Shown here in pieces: positions 55,466 to 64,000 of a stretch of DNA of 64,000 nucleotides. This DNA is from Nocardioides sp. GY 10113 (lineage in GTDB: Bacteria; Actinomycetota; Actinomycetes; Propionibacteriales; Nocardioidaceae): positions 1 through 64,000 of the forward strand of contig NZ_STGK01000009.1 of NCBI RefSeq assembly GCF_004919105.1. Reading direction: 5' to 3'. A program made the position numbers and the translations under genes. A model generated the notes under the pieces. The model did no database searches. It saw only the letters and a program-made list of their open reading frames with translations, and was not told the origin of the DNA. Each line of letters opens with the position of its first letter. Positions within the stretch are counted from its first letter, which is position 1.

Positions 55466-56512
55466 TCAGGCGTCGGCCAGCAGCTCGAGCGTGCGCTCCC
55501 GCGCCGGGGAGGCGGTCGGGTCCGTGCCCTCCGGGCTGCCCGCGACGGGCTGCACCATGACCTCGTCGACGCCGTACTGCGCGGCGAGATCCGCCACCTG
55601 GGCCCGCGCGGCGGCGGGGTCGGCGACCACCCAGCGCTGGCGCATCGCCAGGGCCAGGTCGCGGTGCGCGGGCGGCAGTGCGGCGAACCGGGCCTCGGCC
55701 TCCTCGACGCTCGGCTGCGGGGTCAGCTCCTGACCGGTGCGCAGGGCCAGCATCTGCAGCAGGTTGGGCAGCACCAGCCGCTCCGCCTCGGCCGCGGTCT
55801 CGGCGACGACGGCGTTCACCGTCAGGAACGTACGAGGCTCGGCGAGCTCGGCGGAGGCCTTGAACGACGAGCGGTACAGCTCGAGCGCCTCCGCGGTGCC
55901 CTGACCCGAGAAGTGGTGCGCGAAGACGTAGGGCATCCCCTTCTCCGCGGCCAGGCGCGCGGAGTAGTCGGAGGATCCGAGCAGCCAGATCGCCGGCACC
56001 GACGTGGCCTGCGGGGTGGCCCGCAGCACGTGGGTGCGCTCCCGCAGCGCCAGGCCGACGCCGGCCGGCTCCATCATCGCGAGCACGTTGTCGACGTACT
56101 CGGGAAAGTGGGCGACCGCCTGGTCGTCCACGCCGCCCGCCCCGTGGCGCAGCGCCCAGCTGGTCACCGGGTCGGTGCCCGGCGCCCGGCCGATGCCGAG
56201 GTCGATCCGCCCCGGGAACGCGGCCTCGAGCAGCGCGAACTGCTCCGCGACGACCAGCGGCGCGTGGTTGGGCAGCATCACGCCGCCCGAGCCCACCCGG
56301 ATCCTCTCGGTGCGGGCCGCGAGCATCGCGATCAGCACGGGCGGGTTGGTCGCGGCGACGGCGGGCATGTTGTGGTGCTCGGCCACCCAGTAGCGGCGGT
56401 AGCCGAGACGGTCGGCCGCCCGGGCGAGGCCGACGGAGGACTGGAGCGCCTGGCCGGTGGTCTGGTCGGTGCGCACGGGCACCAGGTCGAGAACTGAGAG
56501 CTGCGGAGACAT
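55466..56512 (-). CDS. LLM-class flavin-dependent oxidoreductase
   Basis: A 348-residue luciferase-like monooxygenase. It opens LSVLDLVPVRTDQTTGQALQSSV, the signature of the MsnO8-type branch; YWVAEHHNMP and RVGSGGVMLPNHAPLVVAEQF mark flavin and phosphate binding in the TIM barrel, and RIDLGIGRAPGTDP follows. The substrate is unknown, as for most of this branch. It stands alone between a repeat array upstream and the infA operon downstream, an unusual place for such a gene. Confidence 0.9.
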   Translation of the reverse strand: MSPQLSVLDLVPVRTDQTTGQALQSSVGLARAADRLGYRRYWVAEHHNMPAVAATNPPVLIAMLAARTERIRVGSGGVMLPNHAPLVVAEQFALLEAAFPGRIDLGIGRAPGTDPVTSWALRHGAGGVDDQAVAHFPEYVDNVLAMMEPAGVGLALRERTHVLRATPQATSVPAIWLLGSSDYSARLAAEKGMPYVFAHHFSGQGTAEALELYRSSFKASAELAEPRTFLTVNAVVAETAAEAERLVLPNLLQMLALRTGQELTPQPSVEEAEARFAALPPAHRDLALAMRQRWVVADPAAARAQVADLAAQYGVDEVMVQPVAGSPEGTDPTASPARERTLELLADA

Positions 56513-56555
56513 CGATGCTGTTCAAGGCGCGACGGCCCCGATTCATTCCCGCACC

Positions 56556-56713
56556 GCGAGTGGGTCCCGCGCACCGTCCGAGTGGGTCCCCAGCACCGCC
56601 CGAGCCTGCAGGAGCGTCCGCGCCGACGGGCGCCGACGCACGACTCGGACGGCGCTCACCACCCATTCGGACGGCGCTCACCGCCCACTCGGACGGCGCT
56701 TGCCACCCACTCG
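56556..56713. repeat. Inverted array of a 22-bp repeat unit
   Basis: Three 22-bp units in forward orientation (56643-56664, 56665-56686, 56687-56708; core CTCGGACGGCGCT) follow two in reverse orientation (56562-56583, 56584-56605; core CACCGTCCGAGT), around a 37-bp centre. A partial unit flanks each end. The whole forms a large imperfect palindrome between the TerC and LLM genes. Confidence 0.85.
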
Positions 56714-56726
56714 CGGGGTCGGGGGG

Positions 56727-57767
56727 TCAGCGCCAGTCGGGGCCCGGGGTGTCGTCCACGTCGGTCGGGTCGGGACCGTCGCCGGCCACCGCGACCTCCG
56801 GCTCTCGGCCGGACTTGACCAGGCTCGCCACCGCGGTGACGACCAGGGTCACGATGATCACCGCCAGGCTGAGCAGCGAGGAGATCTCCGGCACCGAGAC
56901 GTGCTCGCCGCCGTTGATGAACGACAGCTCGTTCTCGTGCAGGGCGTGCAGCACCAGCTTCACGCCGATGAAGGCGAGGATGAACGCGAGCCCGAGCGAC
57001 AGGTAGACCAGCTTCTTGAGCAGCCCGCCGAGCAGGAAGTACAGCTGCCGCAGGCCCATCAGCGCGAAGACGTTCGCGGTGAAGACCAGGTACGGCTCCT
57101 GCGTGACGCCGAAGATCGCCGGGATCGAGTCGAGTGCGAACAGGACGTCGGTGACGCCGAGCGCGATGATCACGATCAGCATCGGCGAGACGACCCGCAC
57201 ACCGTTCTCGCGCCACCACAGGGTGAGGCCCCGGTACTCGGTCCCGACGTTGAGGTGCCGTCGCGAGAACGTCACGATGGCGTTGTCCTCGGGGTGCTCC
57301 TCCTCGTGCGTGCTGTAGGCCTTGACCAGCTTGACCGCGGTGTAGATCAGGAACGCGCCGAAGACGTAGAAGACCCAGCTGAAGTTCTCCACCAGGGTGT
57401 AGCCGATCGCGATGAAGACTCCGCGGAAGACCAGCGCGAGGATGATGCCGACCATCAGCGCCTCCTGCTGGTACTTCAGCGGCACCTTGAGCGCGCTCAT
57501 CAGCACCAGGAAGACGAAGAGGTTGTCGACCGACAGGCTCTTCTCCACCAGGAACCCGGTGAAGAACTCGACGCCGTAGTCGTGGCCGTGGAAGACCATC
57601 ACCCACACGCCGAACGCGGCGGCGGCGGCCATGTAGATGATGAACGAGATCGTGCACTCGCGCATCGTGGGCTCGTGCGGGTCGCGAGAGATCACCCAGA
57701 CGTCGAACGCGAGCACCGCGATCGTCAACGTGAGGGTGATGGTCCATTCGAGGGCAGAGACGTCCAT
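56727..57767 (-). CDS. TerC-family integral membrane protein (probable Mn export)
   Basis: A 346-residue protein with about nine membrane segments. Family motifs are GFLVEKSLSVDNLFVFLVLM and ALGVTDVLFALDSIPAIFGVTQEPYLVFTANVFALMGLRQLY-type sequence, carrying the acidic residues (Glu and Asp) of the metal path. TerC/Alx relatives move manganese or help metalate exported proteins. The upstream leader carries a probable manganese riboswitch, which supports that role. The C-terminal tail (SGREPEVAVAGDGPDPTD) is acidic and disordered. Confidence 0.92.
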   Translation of the reverse strand: MDVSALEWTITLTLTIAVLAFDVWVISRDPHEPTMRECTISFIIYMAAAAAFGVWVMVFHGHDYGVEFFTGFLVEKSLSVDNLFVFLVLMSALKVPLKYQQEALMVGIILALVFRGVFIAIGYTLVENFSWVFYVFGAFLIYTAVKLVKAYSTHEEEHPEDNAIVTFSRRHLNVGTEYRGLTLWWRENGVRVVSPMLIVIIALGVTDVLFALDSIPAIFGVTQEPYLVFTANVFALMGLRQLYFLLGGLLKKLVYLSLGLAFILAFIGVKLVLHALHENELSFINGGEHVSVPEISSLLSLAVIIVTLVVTAVASLVKSGREPEVAVAGDGPDPTDVDDTPGPDWR

Positions 57768-57797
57768 ACGGGTCCTTCGTGCTGCGAGAGCGGTCGA

Positions 57798-57916
57798 GTC
57801 ATCGCCCGAGGTCTCTTCCGCCGCCAGGATCACCGTGACGACCGACGGGCCCGGACCGGCAACCACTCTGCCGGTCGTGATGACGACCCCGAAGCGAAGG
57901 AGTACTCCCCTCAGTG
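57798..57916 (-). ncRNA. Probable yybP-ykoY manganese riboswitch
   Basis: Reading on the minus strand, the leader of the TerC gene has CTGAGGGGAGTACTCC at its 5' side and GGCGGAAGAGACCTCGGGC at its 3' side, with two internal helices (including CCGGCAGAGTGGTTGCCGG). GGGGAGUA and GAGACCUC are the conserved loop strands of the yybP-ykoY manganese sensor, which commonly precedes TerC-type genes. Exact ends are approximate. A covariance search would settle it. Confidence 0.72.
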
Positions 57917-57999
57917 GCGCCATCCTTCCACGGCACCGCAAGGAACCGCCAACTCCCCGGGCGCCGAGCGCCGACCCCGCGGGCGGGTCGCGGCACCGC

Positions 58000-59127
58000 T
58001 CAGGGCAGGCCGGTGACCCGCGCCATCGTCGCCAGCTTGGCGCCGGTCTCGCGGACCTCCGAGGCGGGGTCCGAGCCGGCGACGATCCCGGCACCGGCGA
58101 ACAGCCGCAGCCGCTCGCCGTCGATCACCGCCGCGCGGATGGTGACGGCGAACTCCCCGTCGCCGGAGCCGTCGACCCAGCCGACGCACCCGGCGAAGTA
58201 GTTGCGCAGGTCGCCCTCGAGCGCGGCGATCGTCGCCTGCGCCGCCTCCAGCGGGACGCCGCCGACCGCCGGCGTCGGGTGCAGGAGCTGGGCCAGGCGC
58301 AGCGCGCTCGGACCCTCCACGCCGGCCGCGAGCCGGGCCCGGACCGGGGAGGCCAGGTGCCAGACGGTGTCGGTGCGCATCAGCTCGGGTGAGGCCGGGG
58401 CCTCGACGTCGACGCAGACGTCCTTGAGGGCGTGCACGATCGCGTCGACCACGAAGGCGTGCTCAGCCAGGTCCTTGGCCGAGGAGAGCAGACGGGCCCC
58501 GCGCTGAGCGTCCTCAGCCGGGTCCGCGGAGCGCGGCACCGAGCCGGCCAGCGGCGTGCACTCGATCACCTCGCCGGCCCGACGGACGAGCAGCTCGGGG
58601 CTGGCGCCGACGAGCAGCGGTCCTGGGCTGTCACCCTCGGTGAGCGGGACGGAGAAGACGTAGCGGCCGGGGCGCGTGGTCAGCAGGCGGTCGATCACGT
58701 CGGCGGGGTCCAGCGGCGGCTCGCTGACCACATCGAGGCAGCGCCCCAGCACGACCTTGTGCAGGCTGCCCGCCTCGATCTGCTCCAGCGCGGAGCGGAC
58801 CATGTCGGCGTACTCGGCGGCCGTCGGGAACTCCCGCACCCGCCACTCCCGGTCGACCGGCGCCGTGCCCGGGCTCACCAGAGCGCGCTCCTCCCCCTCG
58901 ACCTGGTGCAGGATCCCCGGGGCACCCGACTCGAACGAGAGCGCGCCGACGGCGCGCTGGCCCGGCTCCAGCGCGGCGACGACCCGGTCCGCCCAGGCGG
59001 CGTCGGCGCCGTCGGGGCTGATCCACGTCCGCACCACCCGATCGGCGATGTAGGCGTTCTCGCCGGAGGCGAAGAGCAGCGGTCGTGCTGCCAGGCCTGC
59101 CGGGGTGAGGACCTCGTGTTGGCCCAC
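58000..59127 (-). CDS. menF: Isochorismate synthase
   Basis: A 375-residue chorismate-utilising enzyme making isochorismate, here probably for menaquinone. It has EVIECTPLAGSVPRS, SAKDLAEHAFVVDAIVHAL, LHPTPAVGGVPLEAAQATI, and AGAGIVAGSDPASEVRETGAKL, the magnesium- and chorismate-binding segments. It starts at GTG, with GGGGAGGA nine bases upstream, five bases after map. A siderophore role (EntC/DhbC) is the alternative, but no siderophore genes are nearby. Confidence 0.92.
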   Translation of the reverse strand: MGQHEVLTPAGLAARPLLFASGENAYIADRVVRTWISPDGADAAWADRVVAALEPGQRAVGALSFESGAPGILHQVEGEERALVSPGTAPVDREWRVREFPTAAEYADMVRSALEQIEAGSLHKVVLGRCLDVVSEPPLDPADVIDRLLTTRPGRYVFSVPLTEGDSPGPLLVGASPELLVRRAGEVIECTPLAGSVPRSADPAEDAQRGARLLSSAKDLAEHAFVVDAIVHALKDVCVDVEAPASPELMRTDTVWHLASPVRARLAAGVEGPSALRLAQLLHPTPAVGGVPLEAAQATIAALEGDLRNYFAGCVGWVDGSGDGEFAVTIRAAVIDGERLRLFAGAGIVAGSDPASEVRETGAKLATMARVTGLP

Positions 59128-59132
59128 CCCGG

Positions 59133-59960
59133 TCAGTCCTCCCCGCCGTACGGCGCGCCGAGCGCGGTCAGCCGCTCGCGCCCGCCGTCCAGCGCGGTCA
59201 GCACCCAGACGCCGTCCGGGGTGAGCGCGAAGGTGTGCTCGTAGTGGGCCGCCCACGTGCCGTCGAGCGTGACCACGGTCCACTCGTCCTCGGCCACGCC
59301 GGTCTCCTGGTCCCCGAGCACCACCATCGGCTCGACGGCCAGCGCGATGCCCGGCTTGAGCCGCGGGCCGCGACCGGGGCGGCCGTAGTTGGGCACGTCG
59401 GGCGCCATGTGCATCGACGTGCCGATGCCGTGGCCCGTGTAGTCCTCGACGATGCCGTAGTCGCCGGCGCCGCGGACGAAGGTCTCGACCGCGTGCCCGA
59501 TGTCGGTGACCCGGCCGCCGTTGCGCACCGCGGCCAGGCCGGCCCACAGCGACTCCTCGGTGACGCGAAGGAGCTCGGCGACCTCGGGGCGCACCTCCCC
59601 GACCGGGACCGTGATCGCCGCATCACCGTGCCAGCCGTCCACGATCGCGCCGCAGTCGATCGAGATCACGTCGCCCTCGGCGAGGCGGCGCGCGCCGGGG
59701 ATGCCGTGCACGACCTCCTCGTTCACCGACGCGCAGATGCTCGCCGGGAACGGCGGCTCGCCGTAGCCGAGGAAGGACGGCTCGGCGCCGTGGGATCGGA
59801 TGCTCTCCTCGGCCAGCCGGTCCAGCTCGGCGGTCGTCACCCCCGGAGCCACCGCGTCGCGCAGCAGCTCCAGGGTGCGACCGACCACCAGCCCCGCGGC
59901 GCGCATCGAGCGCACCTGGTCCGGGGTCTTGATCTCGACCCGGCGATCTCCGAACATCAT
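59133..59960 (-). CDS. map: Type I methionine aminopeptidase
   Basis: It removes the initiator methionine from nascent proteins. The 275-residue pita-bread enzyme has the five metal ligands spread over ISIDCGAIVDGWHGDAAI (two Asp), GHGIG (His), EPM (Glu) and AHYEHTFAL (Glu), and His in SICASVNEEVVHGIPG. Two adjacent ATGs could start it (59960 or 59957). It follows adk by 28 bp in the classical secY-adk-map order; infA, usually next, is about 4 kb further on. Confidence 0.96.
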   Translation of the reverse strand: MMFGDRRVEIKTPDQVRSMRAAGLVVGRTLELLRDAVAPGVTTAELDRLAEESIRSHGAEPSFLGYGEPPFPASICASVNEEVVHGIPGARRLAEGDVISIDCGAIVDGWHGDAAITVPVGEVRPEVAELLRVTEESLWAGLAAVRNGGRVTDIGHAVETFVRGAGDYGIVEDYTGHGIGTSMHMAPDVPNYGRPGRGPRLKPGIALAVEPMVVLGDQETGVAEDEWTVVTLDGTWAAHYEHTFALTPDGVWVLTALDGGRERLTALGAPYGGED

Positions 59961-59988
59961 CGGCGGGCCTCCGACCTTCTCGTCCTGC

Positions 59989-60564
59989 TCAGTTCCCGGC
60001 CACGTCGTCGAGGACGGCGGCGATCCGCTGGGTGACCTCGTCGACCTCGCCCATCCCGTCGACGGCGCGCACCAGGCCGCGGGCGTCGTAGACCGCGATC
60101 AGCGGCTCGGTCTCGGCCAGGTAGACCTCCTGGCGACGACGGATGACGTCCTCGGTGTCGTCGGCGCGGCCCTCGATCTGGGCCCGCTGCAGCAGCCGCG
60201 CGACCAGCTCGTCGGAGTCGGCGGTGAGCACGACCACCGCGTCGAGCTTGTGGTCGGAGGCGGCGAGCATGCCGTCGAGCTCCTCGACCTGGGCCAGCGT
60301 CCGGGGATAGCCGTCGAGCAGGAAGCCGCCCTCGGCGTCCGGCTCGGCGATCCGGTTGCGGACCATGTTGTTGGTGATCTCGTCCGGGACGTACTCGCCG
60401 GCATCCATGTAGCGCTTGGCCTCGACACCCAGCGGCGTGCCCTGGCCGACGTTCGCGCGGAAGATGTCGCCGGTCGAGATCGCCGGGATGCCGAACCGCT
60501 CGGCGATGAACCGGGCCTGGGTGCCCTTGCCGGCCCCCGGGGGGCCCATGATCAGAAGACGCAT
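59989..60564 (-). CDS. adk: Adenylate kinase
   Basis: Balances ATP, ADP and AMP. The 191-residue protein has [21 protein letters not shown] (P-loop), [11 protein letters not shown] (AMP site) and [11 protein letters not shown]. The LID is the short form ([22 protein letters not shown]) without the 25-residue zinc-type insertion, as usual for actinobacteria. The start lies two bases after the secY stop, indicating co-translation. Confidence 0.97.
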   Translation of the reverse strand: MRLLIMGPPGAGKGTQARFIAERFGIPAISTGDIFRANVGQGTPLGVEAKRYMDAGEYVPDEITNNMVRNRIAEPDAEGGFLLDGYPRTLAQVEELDGMLAASDHKLDAVVVLTADSDELVARLLQRAQIEGRADDTEDVIRRRQEVYLAETEPLIAVYDARGLVRAVDGMGEVDEVTQRIAAVLDDVAGN

Positions 60565-60566
60565 GA

Positions 60567-61871
60567 TTACCGCAGGAATCCTTCGTAGTTGCGCTGCTGG
60601 AGCTGGCTCTCGATCTGCTTCACCGTGTCGAGAGCGACGCCCACCATGATCAGGATGGAGGTACCGCCGAACGGGAAGTTGGAGTCCGCATTGATCATCA
60701 CGAACGCGATGATCGGGACCAGGGCGATCAGACCGAGGTAGAGCGCGCCGGGCAGCGTGATGCGGGACAGGACGTAGGACAGGTAGTCCTGGGTCGGCTT
60801 GCCCGCCCGGATCCCGGGGATGAAGCCGCCGTACTTCTTCATGTTGTCGGACACCTCTTCGGGGTTGAAGGTGATCGACACGTAGAAGTAGGTGAAGAAG
60901 ATGATCATGGCGAAGTACAGCGCCATGTGCACCGGGCTGGCCTGGTCCACGAGGTAGTCGTTGACCCAGCCCAGCCACCAGGAGTCGCTGTTCTGGTTGA
61001 ACTGCACGAGCATCGCGGGCAGGTACAGCAGCGACGAGGCGAAGATGACCGGGATGATGCCGGCCTGGTTCACCTTCAGCGGGATGTACGTCGAGCTGCC
61101 GCCGAACATCTTCCGCCCGACCATCCGACGCGCGTACTGGACCGGGATCCGGCGCTGCGCCTGCTCGATGAAGATGACCGCCGCGACGATCGCCAGGCCG
61201 ATCAGGACCACGACGCCGAAGGTCCACCAGCCCTGGCTCTTCTGCACGGCCCACAGACCGGCCGGGAAGGTCGCCACGACCTGGGTGAAGATCAGGATCG
61301 ACATGCCGTTACCGATGCCGCGCTCGGTGATCAGCTCGCCCAGCCACATGATCACGGCGGTACCGGCGGTCATGGTGACGACCAGGATCAGGAACGTCTT
61401 GGTGTCGTCGCTGTGCAGCAGCGGGTACTCACAGCCCTGCAGCAGGTTGCCGGAGCGCGCCAGCGCGACGATGCCGGTCGCCTGGAGGACAGCGAGGCCC
61501 AGCGTCAGGTACCGGGTGTACTGGGTGATCTTGGTCTGGCCGGCCTGGCCCTCCTTCTTGAGGGCCTCCAGCCGCGGGATCACCACCACCAGCAGCTGCA
61601 GGATGATGCTCGCGGTGATGTACGGCATGATGCCGAGCGCGAAGACCGTCAGCTGGAGCAGGGCGCCGCCGGAGAACAGGTTGACCAGGCTGTACAGGCT
61701 GGCGTTCTCGCCCTCCTGGACCAGGTTGATGCACCTCTCGACGTTGGCCACGTCGACCCCGGGCGCCGGGATCTGGGAGCCCGCCCTGAAGATCACGATG
61801 ATGAACAGGACGAACAGCAGCTTGCGCCGCAGATCCGGGGTACGGAAGGCGTTCACGAACGCGCTGAGCAC
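60567..61871 (-). CDS. secY: Preprotein translocase subunit SecY
   Basis: The 434-residue core of the Sec channel, with ten membrane segments. The plug region follows [33 protein letters not shown] is the conserved TM2 region, and [15 protein letters not shown] and [25 protein letters not shown] (cytoplasmic loop contacting the ribosome and SecA) are standard. It starts at GTG after AGGA. A hairpin separates it from rplO, so secY-adk-map seems to have a promoter of its own within 61872-62074. Confidence 0.97.
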   Translation of the reverse strand: MLSAFVNAFRTPDLRRKLLFVLFIIVIFRAGSQIPAPGVDVANVERCINLVQEGENASLYSLVNLFSGGALLQLTVFALGIMPYITASIILQLLVVVIPRLEALKKEGQAGQTKITQYTRYLTLGLAVLQATGIVALARSGNLLQGCEYPLLHSDDTKTFLILVVTMTAGTAVIMWLGELITERGIGNGMSILIFTQVVATFPAGLWAVQKSQGWWTFGVVVLIGLAIVAAVIFIEQAQRRIPVQYARRMVGRKMFGGSSTYIPLKVNQAGIIPVIFASSLLYLPAMLVQFNQNSDSWWLGWVNDYLVDQASPVHMALYFAMIIFFTYFYVSITFNPEEVSDNMKKYGGFIPGIRAGKPTQDYLSYVLSRITLPGALYLGLIALVPIIAFVMINADSNFPFGGTSILIMVGVALDTVKQIESQLQQRNYEGFLR

Positions 61872-62074
61872 TCGGGTCCTCTTTCTATTCCTGGCCGCCG
61901 CGGGTGGTGCTGCGGGTCTGGTTCTGCTCGACCACTGATCTCGCATGCGAGCGGCCGCGGGAAGCCTAACAGGCGGGTAGGCGCATGCCCCTCCCGCCAT
62001 CGGTAACGGGTCTGCGCAGCGACCCCGGCGCCGCTGCCCGCGGGCACCGGCGCGACCGGGGTCCGGATGCACGA

Positions 62075-62115
62075 AAGGCGCGGCGGGGCGGCTCTACGCC
62101 GCCTCGCCGCGCCTT
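62075..62115 (-). terminator. Strong hairpin after rplO
   Basis: Arms of 18 nt (AAGGCGCGGCGGGGCGGC and GCCGCCTCGCCGCGCCTT) pair with one mismatch around TCTAC, 11 bp after the rplO stop. It probably ends the spc-type ribosomal operon before secY. Confidence 0.85.
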
Positions 62116-62126
62116 CGCAGCCGAGG

Positions 62127-62567
62127 TCACAGGACCGTGACGGTCCCGCCAGCACCCTCGATCTTGTCCTTCGCGGAGGTCGAGAACGCGTTCGCGCTCA
62201 CGGCCACCTTGACGGTCAGGTCGCCCTGACCGAGAACCTTGACCGGCTCGCCCTTGCGGACGGCGCCGCGCGCCACGAGGCTCTCCGGGGTGACGTCGCC
62301 ACCCTCGGGGAACAGCTCGCTGATCCGGTCCAGGTTGACGACCTGGTAGGTCACCTTGAACGGGTTCTTGAAGCCCTTGAGCTTCGGGAGCCGCATGTGG
62401 ATCGGCATCTGGCCACCCTCGAACGCAACCGGAACCTGGTTGCGCGCCTTGGTGCCCTTCGTACCGCGACCCGCGGTCTTACCCTTCGAACCCTCACCGC
62501 GACCCACACGGGTCTTGGCCTTCTTCGCACCCTCCGCCGGGCGGAGGTGGTGGAGCTTGAGAGTCAT
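62127..62567 (-). CDS. rplO: 50S ribosomal protein L15
   Basis: A 146-residue late-assembly protein of the large subunit. It opens [38 protein letters not shown]-like, then [22 protein letters not shown], the L15 signature. A GTG six bases upstream overlaps the rpmD stop, but GGAGG lies nine bases before the ATG and only three before the GTG, so the ATG is preferred. It is last in the spc-type operon here. Confidence 0.96.
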   Translation of the reverse strand: MTLKLHHLRPAEGAKKAKTRVGRGEGSKGKTAGRGTKGTKARNQVPVAFEGGQMPIHMRLPKLKGFKNPFKVTYQVVNLDRISELFPEGGDVTPESLVARGAVRKGEPVKVLGQGDLTVKVAVSANAFSTSAKDKIEGAGGTVTVL

Positions 62568-62569
62568 TG

Positions 62570-62758
62570 TCACTCGCCTCCGACAACCTCGACCGTCACG
62601 AGGTGACGGACGGTGTGGACCATGCCCCGGATCTCCGGACGGTCCTCCTTGATCACGACATCGCCGATCCGCTTGAGACCGAGGCTGCGCAGGGTCTCGC
62701 GCTGGTTGGCCTTGCGGCCGATCGTCGACTTGGTCTGCTGCACCTTCAGCTGCGCCAT
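62570..62758 (-). CDS. rpmD: 50S ribosomal protein L30
   Basis: A 62-residue protein opening [20 protein letters not shown] with [10 protein letters not shown] following, the standard L30 pattern and length. Its ATG overlaps the rpsE stop by one base (TGATG), and rplO follows two bases after its stop, so the three genes are tightly coupled. Confidence 0.97.
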   Translation of the reverse strand: MAQLKVQQTKSTIGRKANQRETLRSLGLKRIGDVVIKEDRPEIRGMVHTVRHLVTVEVVGGE

Positions 62759-63399
62759 CAGACGTTCACACCTTCCGGCGCCTTGGCCGCGGCCGCAGCA
62801 GCGGCCTCGCCCTCGGCCTTCGCCTTGAGCAGCGCCGCCGGGGCGACGTCCTCGACCGGCAGGCCACGACGGGCCGCGACGGTCTCGGGCTGCTCGAGCA
62901 TCCGCAGAGCCTCCACCGTGGCGTGCACGATGTTGATCTGGTTCGACGAGCCCAGCGACTTGCTGAGGACGTCGTGGATGCCGGCGCACTCCAGCACCGC
63001 ACGCACCGGGCCACCGGCGATAACACCGGTACCGGGGGCGGCAGGACGAAGGAAGACCACGCCAGCGGCCTTCTCGCCCTGCACCGGGTGCGGGATCGTG
63101 CCCTGGATGCGGGGGACGCGGAAGAAGTTCTTCTTCGCCTCCTCGACACCCTTGGCGATCGCCGCGGGAACTTCCTTGGCCTTGCCGTAGCCGACGCCGA
63201 CCAGACCGTCACCGTCGCCGACGACGACCAGGGCGGTGAAGCTGAAGCGACGACCGCCCTTCACGACCTTGGCAACTCGGTTGATCGCAACGACGCGCTC
63301 GACGTACTGGTTCTTGTCCGCGCCACCGCGACGGTCGTCACGACCGCCGCGACCGCCACGGTCGCCACCCGAACGCTGTCCGCGCTGGGCTCCGCTCAT
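62758..63399 (-). CDS. rpsE: 30S ribosomal protein S5
   Basis: A 213-residue protein important for decoding fidelity. A Gly/Arg/Asp-rich N-terminal extension (about 1-30, [16 protein letters not shown]) leads into the dsRNA-binding domain ([31 protein letters not shown]-like) and the S5 C-terminal domain ([23 protein letters not shown]). A short Ala/Glu-rich tail follows. Both extensions are common in actinobacteria. It couples to rpmD through TGATG. Confidence 0.97.
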   Translation of the reverse strand: MSGAQRGQRSGGDRGGRGGRDDRRGGADKNQYVERVVAINRVAKVVKGGRRFSFTALVVVGDGDGLVGVGYGKAKEVPAAIAKGVEEAKKNFFRVPRIQGTIPHPVQGEKAAGVVFLRPAAPGTGVIAGGPVRAVLECAGIHDVLSKSLGSSNQINIVHATVEALRMLEQPETVAARRGLPVEDVAPAALLKAKAEGEAAAAAAAKAPEGVNV

Positions 63400-63427
63400 G
63401 AGTCTGTCTCCCTTGTCTTTCTCGCGG

Positions 63428-63817
63428 TCAGAAGCTCAGGCCGCCCTCGCGGGCGCCATCAGCCAGGGCCGCGATGCGACCGTGGTACTTGTTACCGGCG
63501 CGGTCGAACACGACCGCCTCGACACCGGCGTCCTTCGCACGGGCGGCGACGAGCTCGCCGACCTTCTTGGCCTTCGCGGTCTTGTCGCCATCGAAGGCGC
63601 GCAGGTCGCCCTCCATGGTCGACGCCGAGGCGACGGTCTTGCCGACCAGGTCGTCGACGACCTGGACCGAGATGTGCTTGGTCGACCGGGTGACCACCAT
63701 GCGCGGACGCTCGGCGGTGCCGTTGATCTTCTTGCGGCCCCGGATCTGGCGGCGCAGCTTGGAGCTGGCGCGCTTCGAGAGGTTCCGCTGGTGCTTGAGG
63801 GTGATCGCCATGGTCAC
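63428..63817 (-). CDS. rplR: 50S ribosomal protein L18
   Basis: A 5S rRNA-binding protein of 127-129 residues: [20 protein letters not shown], then [18 protein letters not shown] and the C-terminal [23 protein letters not shown], all typical. The GTG at 63817 overlaps the rplF stop (GTGA) and has AAGG seven bases upstream; the ATG at 63811, giving [10 protein letters not shown], is the alternative. Confidence 0.96.
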   Translation of the reverse strand: MTMAITLKHQRNLSKRASSKLRRQIRGRKKINGTAERPRMVVTRSTKHISVQVVDDLVGKTVASASTMEGDLRAFDGDKTAKAKKVGELVAARAKDAGVEAVVFDRAGNKYHGRIAALADGAREGGLSF

Positions 63818-64000
63818 TTACCAGCCTTTCCGACCTTGCGACGGATGTGCTCGCCGGCGTACCGGACGCCCTTGCCCTTGTACGGCTCGGGCTTGCGGAG
63901 CTTGCGAATGTTCGCCGCGACCTCTCCGACGAGCTGCTTGTCGATACCCACGACGCCCAGCTTGGTCGGACCCTCGACGGCGAAGGTGATGCCCTCCGGC
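63814..64000 (-). CDS. rplF: 50S ribosomal protein L6 (3' part, cut by window end)
   Basis: Only the C-terminal 61 residues are inside the window. They read from [10 protein letters not shown] through [19 protein letters not shown] to [19 protein letters not shown], the conserved end of L6. The TGA stop overlaps the GTG of rplR. The gene order rplF-rplR-rpsE-rpmD-rplO is the usual spc-operon order. Confidence 0.96.
   Translation of the reverse strand, partial: PEGITFAVEGPTKLGVVGIDKQLVGEVAANIRKLRKPEPYKGKGVRYAGEHIRRKVGKAGK

Noticed and set aside
56556-56713. CRISPR or transposon terminal repeats
   Set aside because: Units abut directly with no spacers, and there is no transposase or target-site duplication that I can see.

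Overview
The window reads as chromosomal DNA of a very GC-rich actinobacterium, most likely a Nocardioides-like member of the Propionibacteriales. Evidence seen in the sequence: third codon positions are almost always G or C, GTG starts are common, neighbouring genes often share ATGA, GTGA or TGATG junctions, and the ribosomal gene order is actinobacterial (rplF-rplR-rpsE-rpmD-rplO, secY-adk-map, infA-rpmJ-rpsM-rpsK-rpsD-rpoA-rplQ, rplM-rpsI-glmM-glmS-acpS). The genus is an inference. I see no insertion sequence, phage, tRNA, rRNA or CRISPR array.

Layout. 1-8.9 kb: acpS-glmS, coaA, a lipoprotein, an ABC exporter pair, glmM and rpsI-rplM, mostly leftward. 8.9-17.3 kb: citrate synthase, then a leftward Pls/PosA-type single-module NRPS translationally coupled to a short M1 zinc aminopeptidase, divergent from an acyl-CoA synthetase. 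17.3-28.9 kb: mixed accessory genes (HtrA-like protease, DUF2252-FUSC pair, two VOC proteins, an alpha/beta hydrolase, MscS channel, small unknowns, ychF, ppk2). 29-33.1 kb: a compact cassette of arginase-family ureohydrolase, NCS1 permease and NTF2-like protein, divergent from a double-length Lrp/AsnC regulator. 33.2-34.5 kb: xth and a small membrane protein.

34.5-44.4 kb is a complete amino-sugar (GlcNAc or chito-oligosaccharide) uptake and catabolism locus. A ROK repressor, binding protein, two permeases, GH3 hexosaminidase, ROK kinase, nagA and nagB read leftward. The MsmK-type ATPase reads rightward from the shared control region. Its product can enter the glmS/glmM amino-sugar pool encoded at the left end. 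44.5-49.5 kb: a BcsB-like secreted, membrane-anchored protein is followed by a GGDEF-EAL cyclic-di-GMP protein, with no cellulose synthase catalytic gene nearby. 49.5-51.2 kb: YciO-like protein and ispH.

51.3-64 kb is the ribosomal/secretion block. It is unusual in that a flavin-dependent oxidoreductase, a TerC membrane protein with an apparent manganese riboswitch, and isochorismate synthase sit between map and infA. Strong hairpins divide the block into units (after rplO, rpmJ, rpsD and rplQ).

Non-coding structure stands out: a palindromic repeat family present near both 0.1 and 18.6 kb, a 22-bp inverted array at 56.6 kb, a long inverted repeat at 33.1 kb, and small tandem duplications at stop codons.
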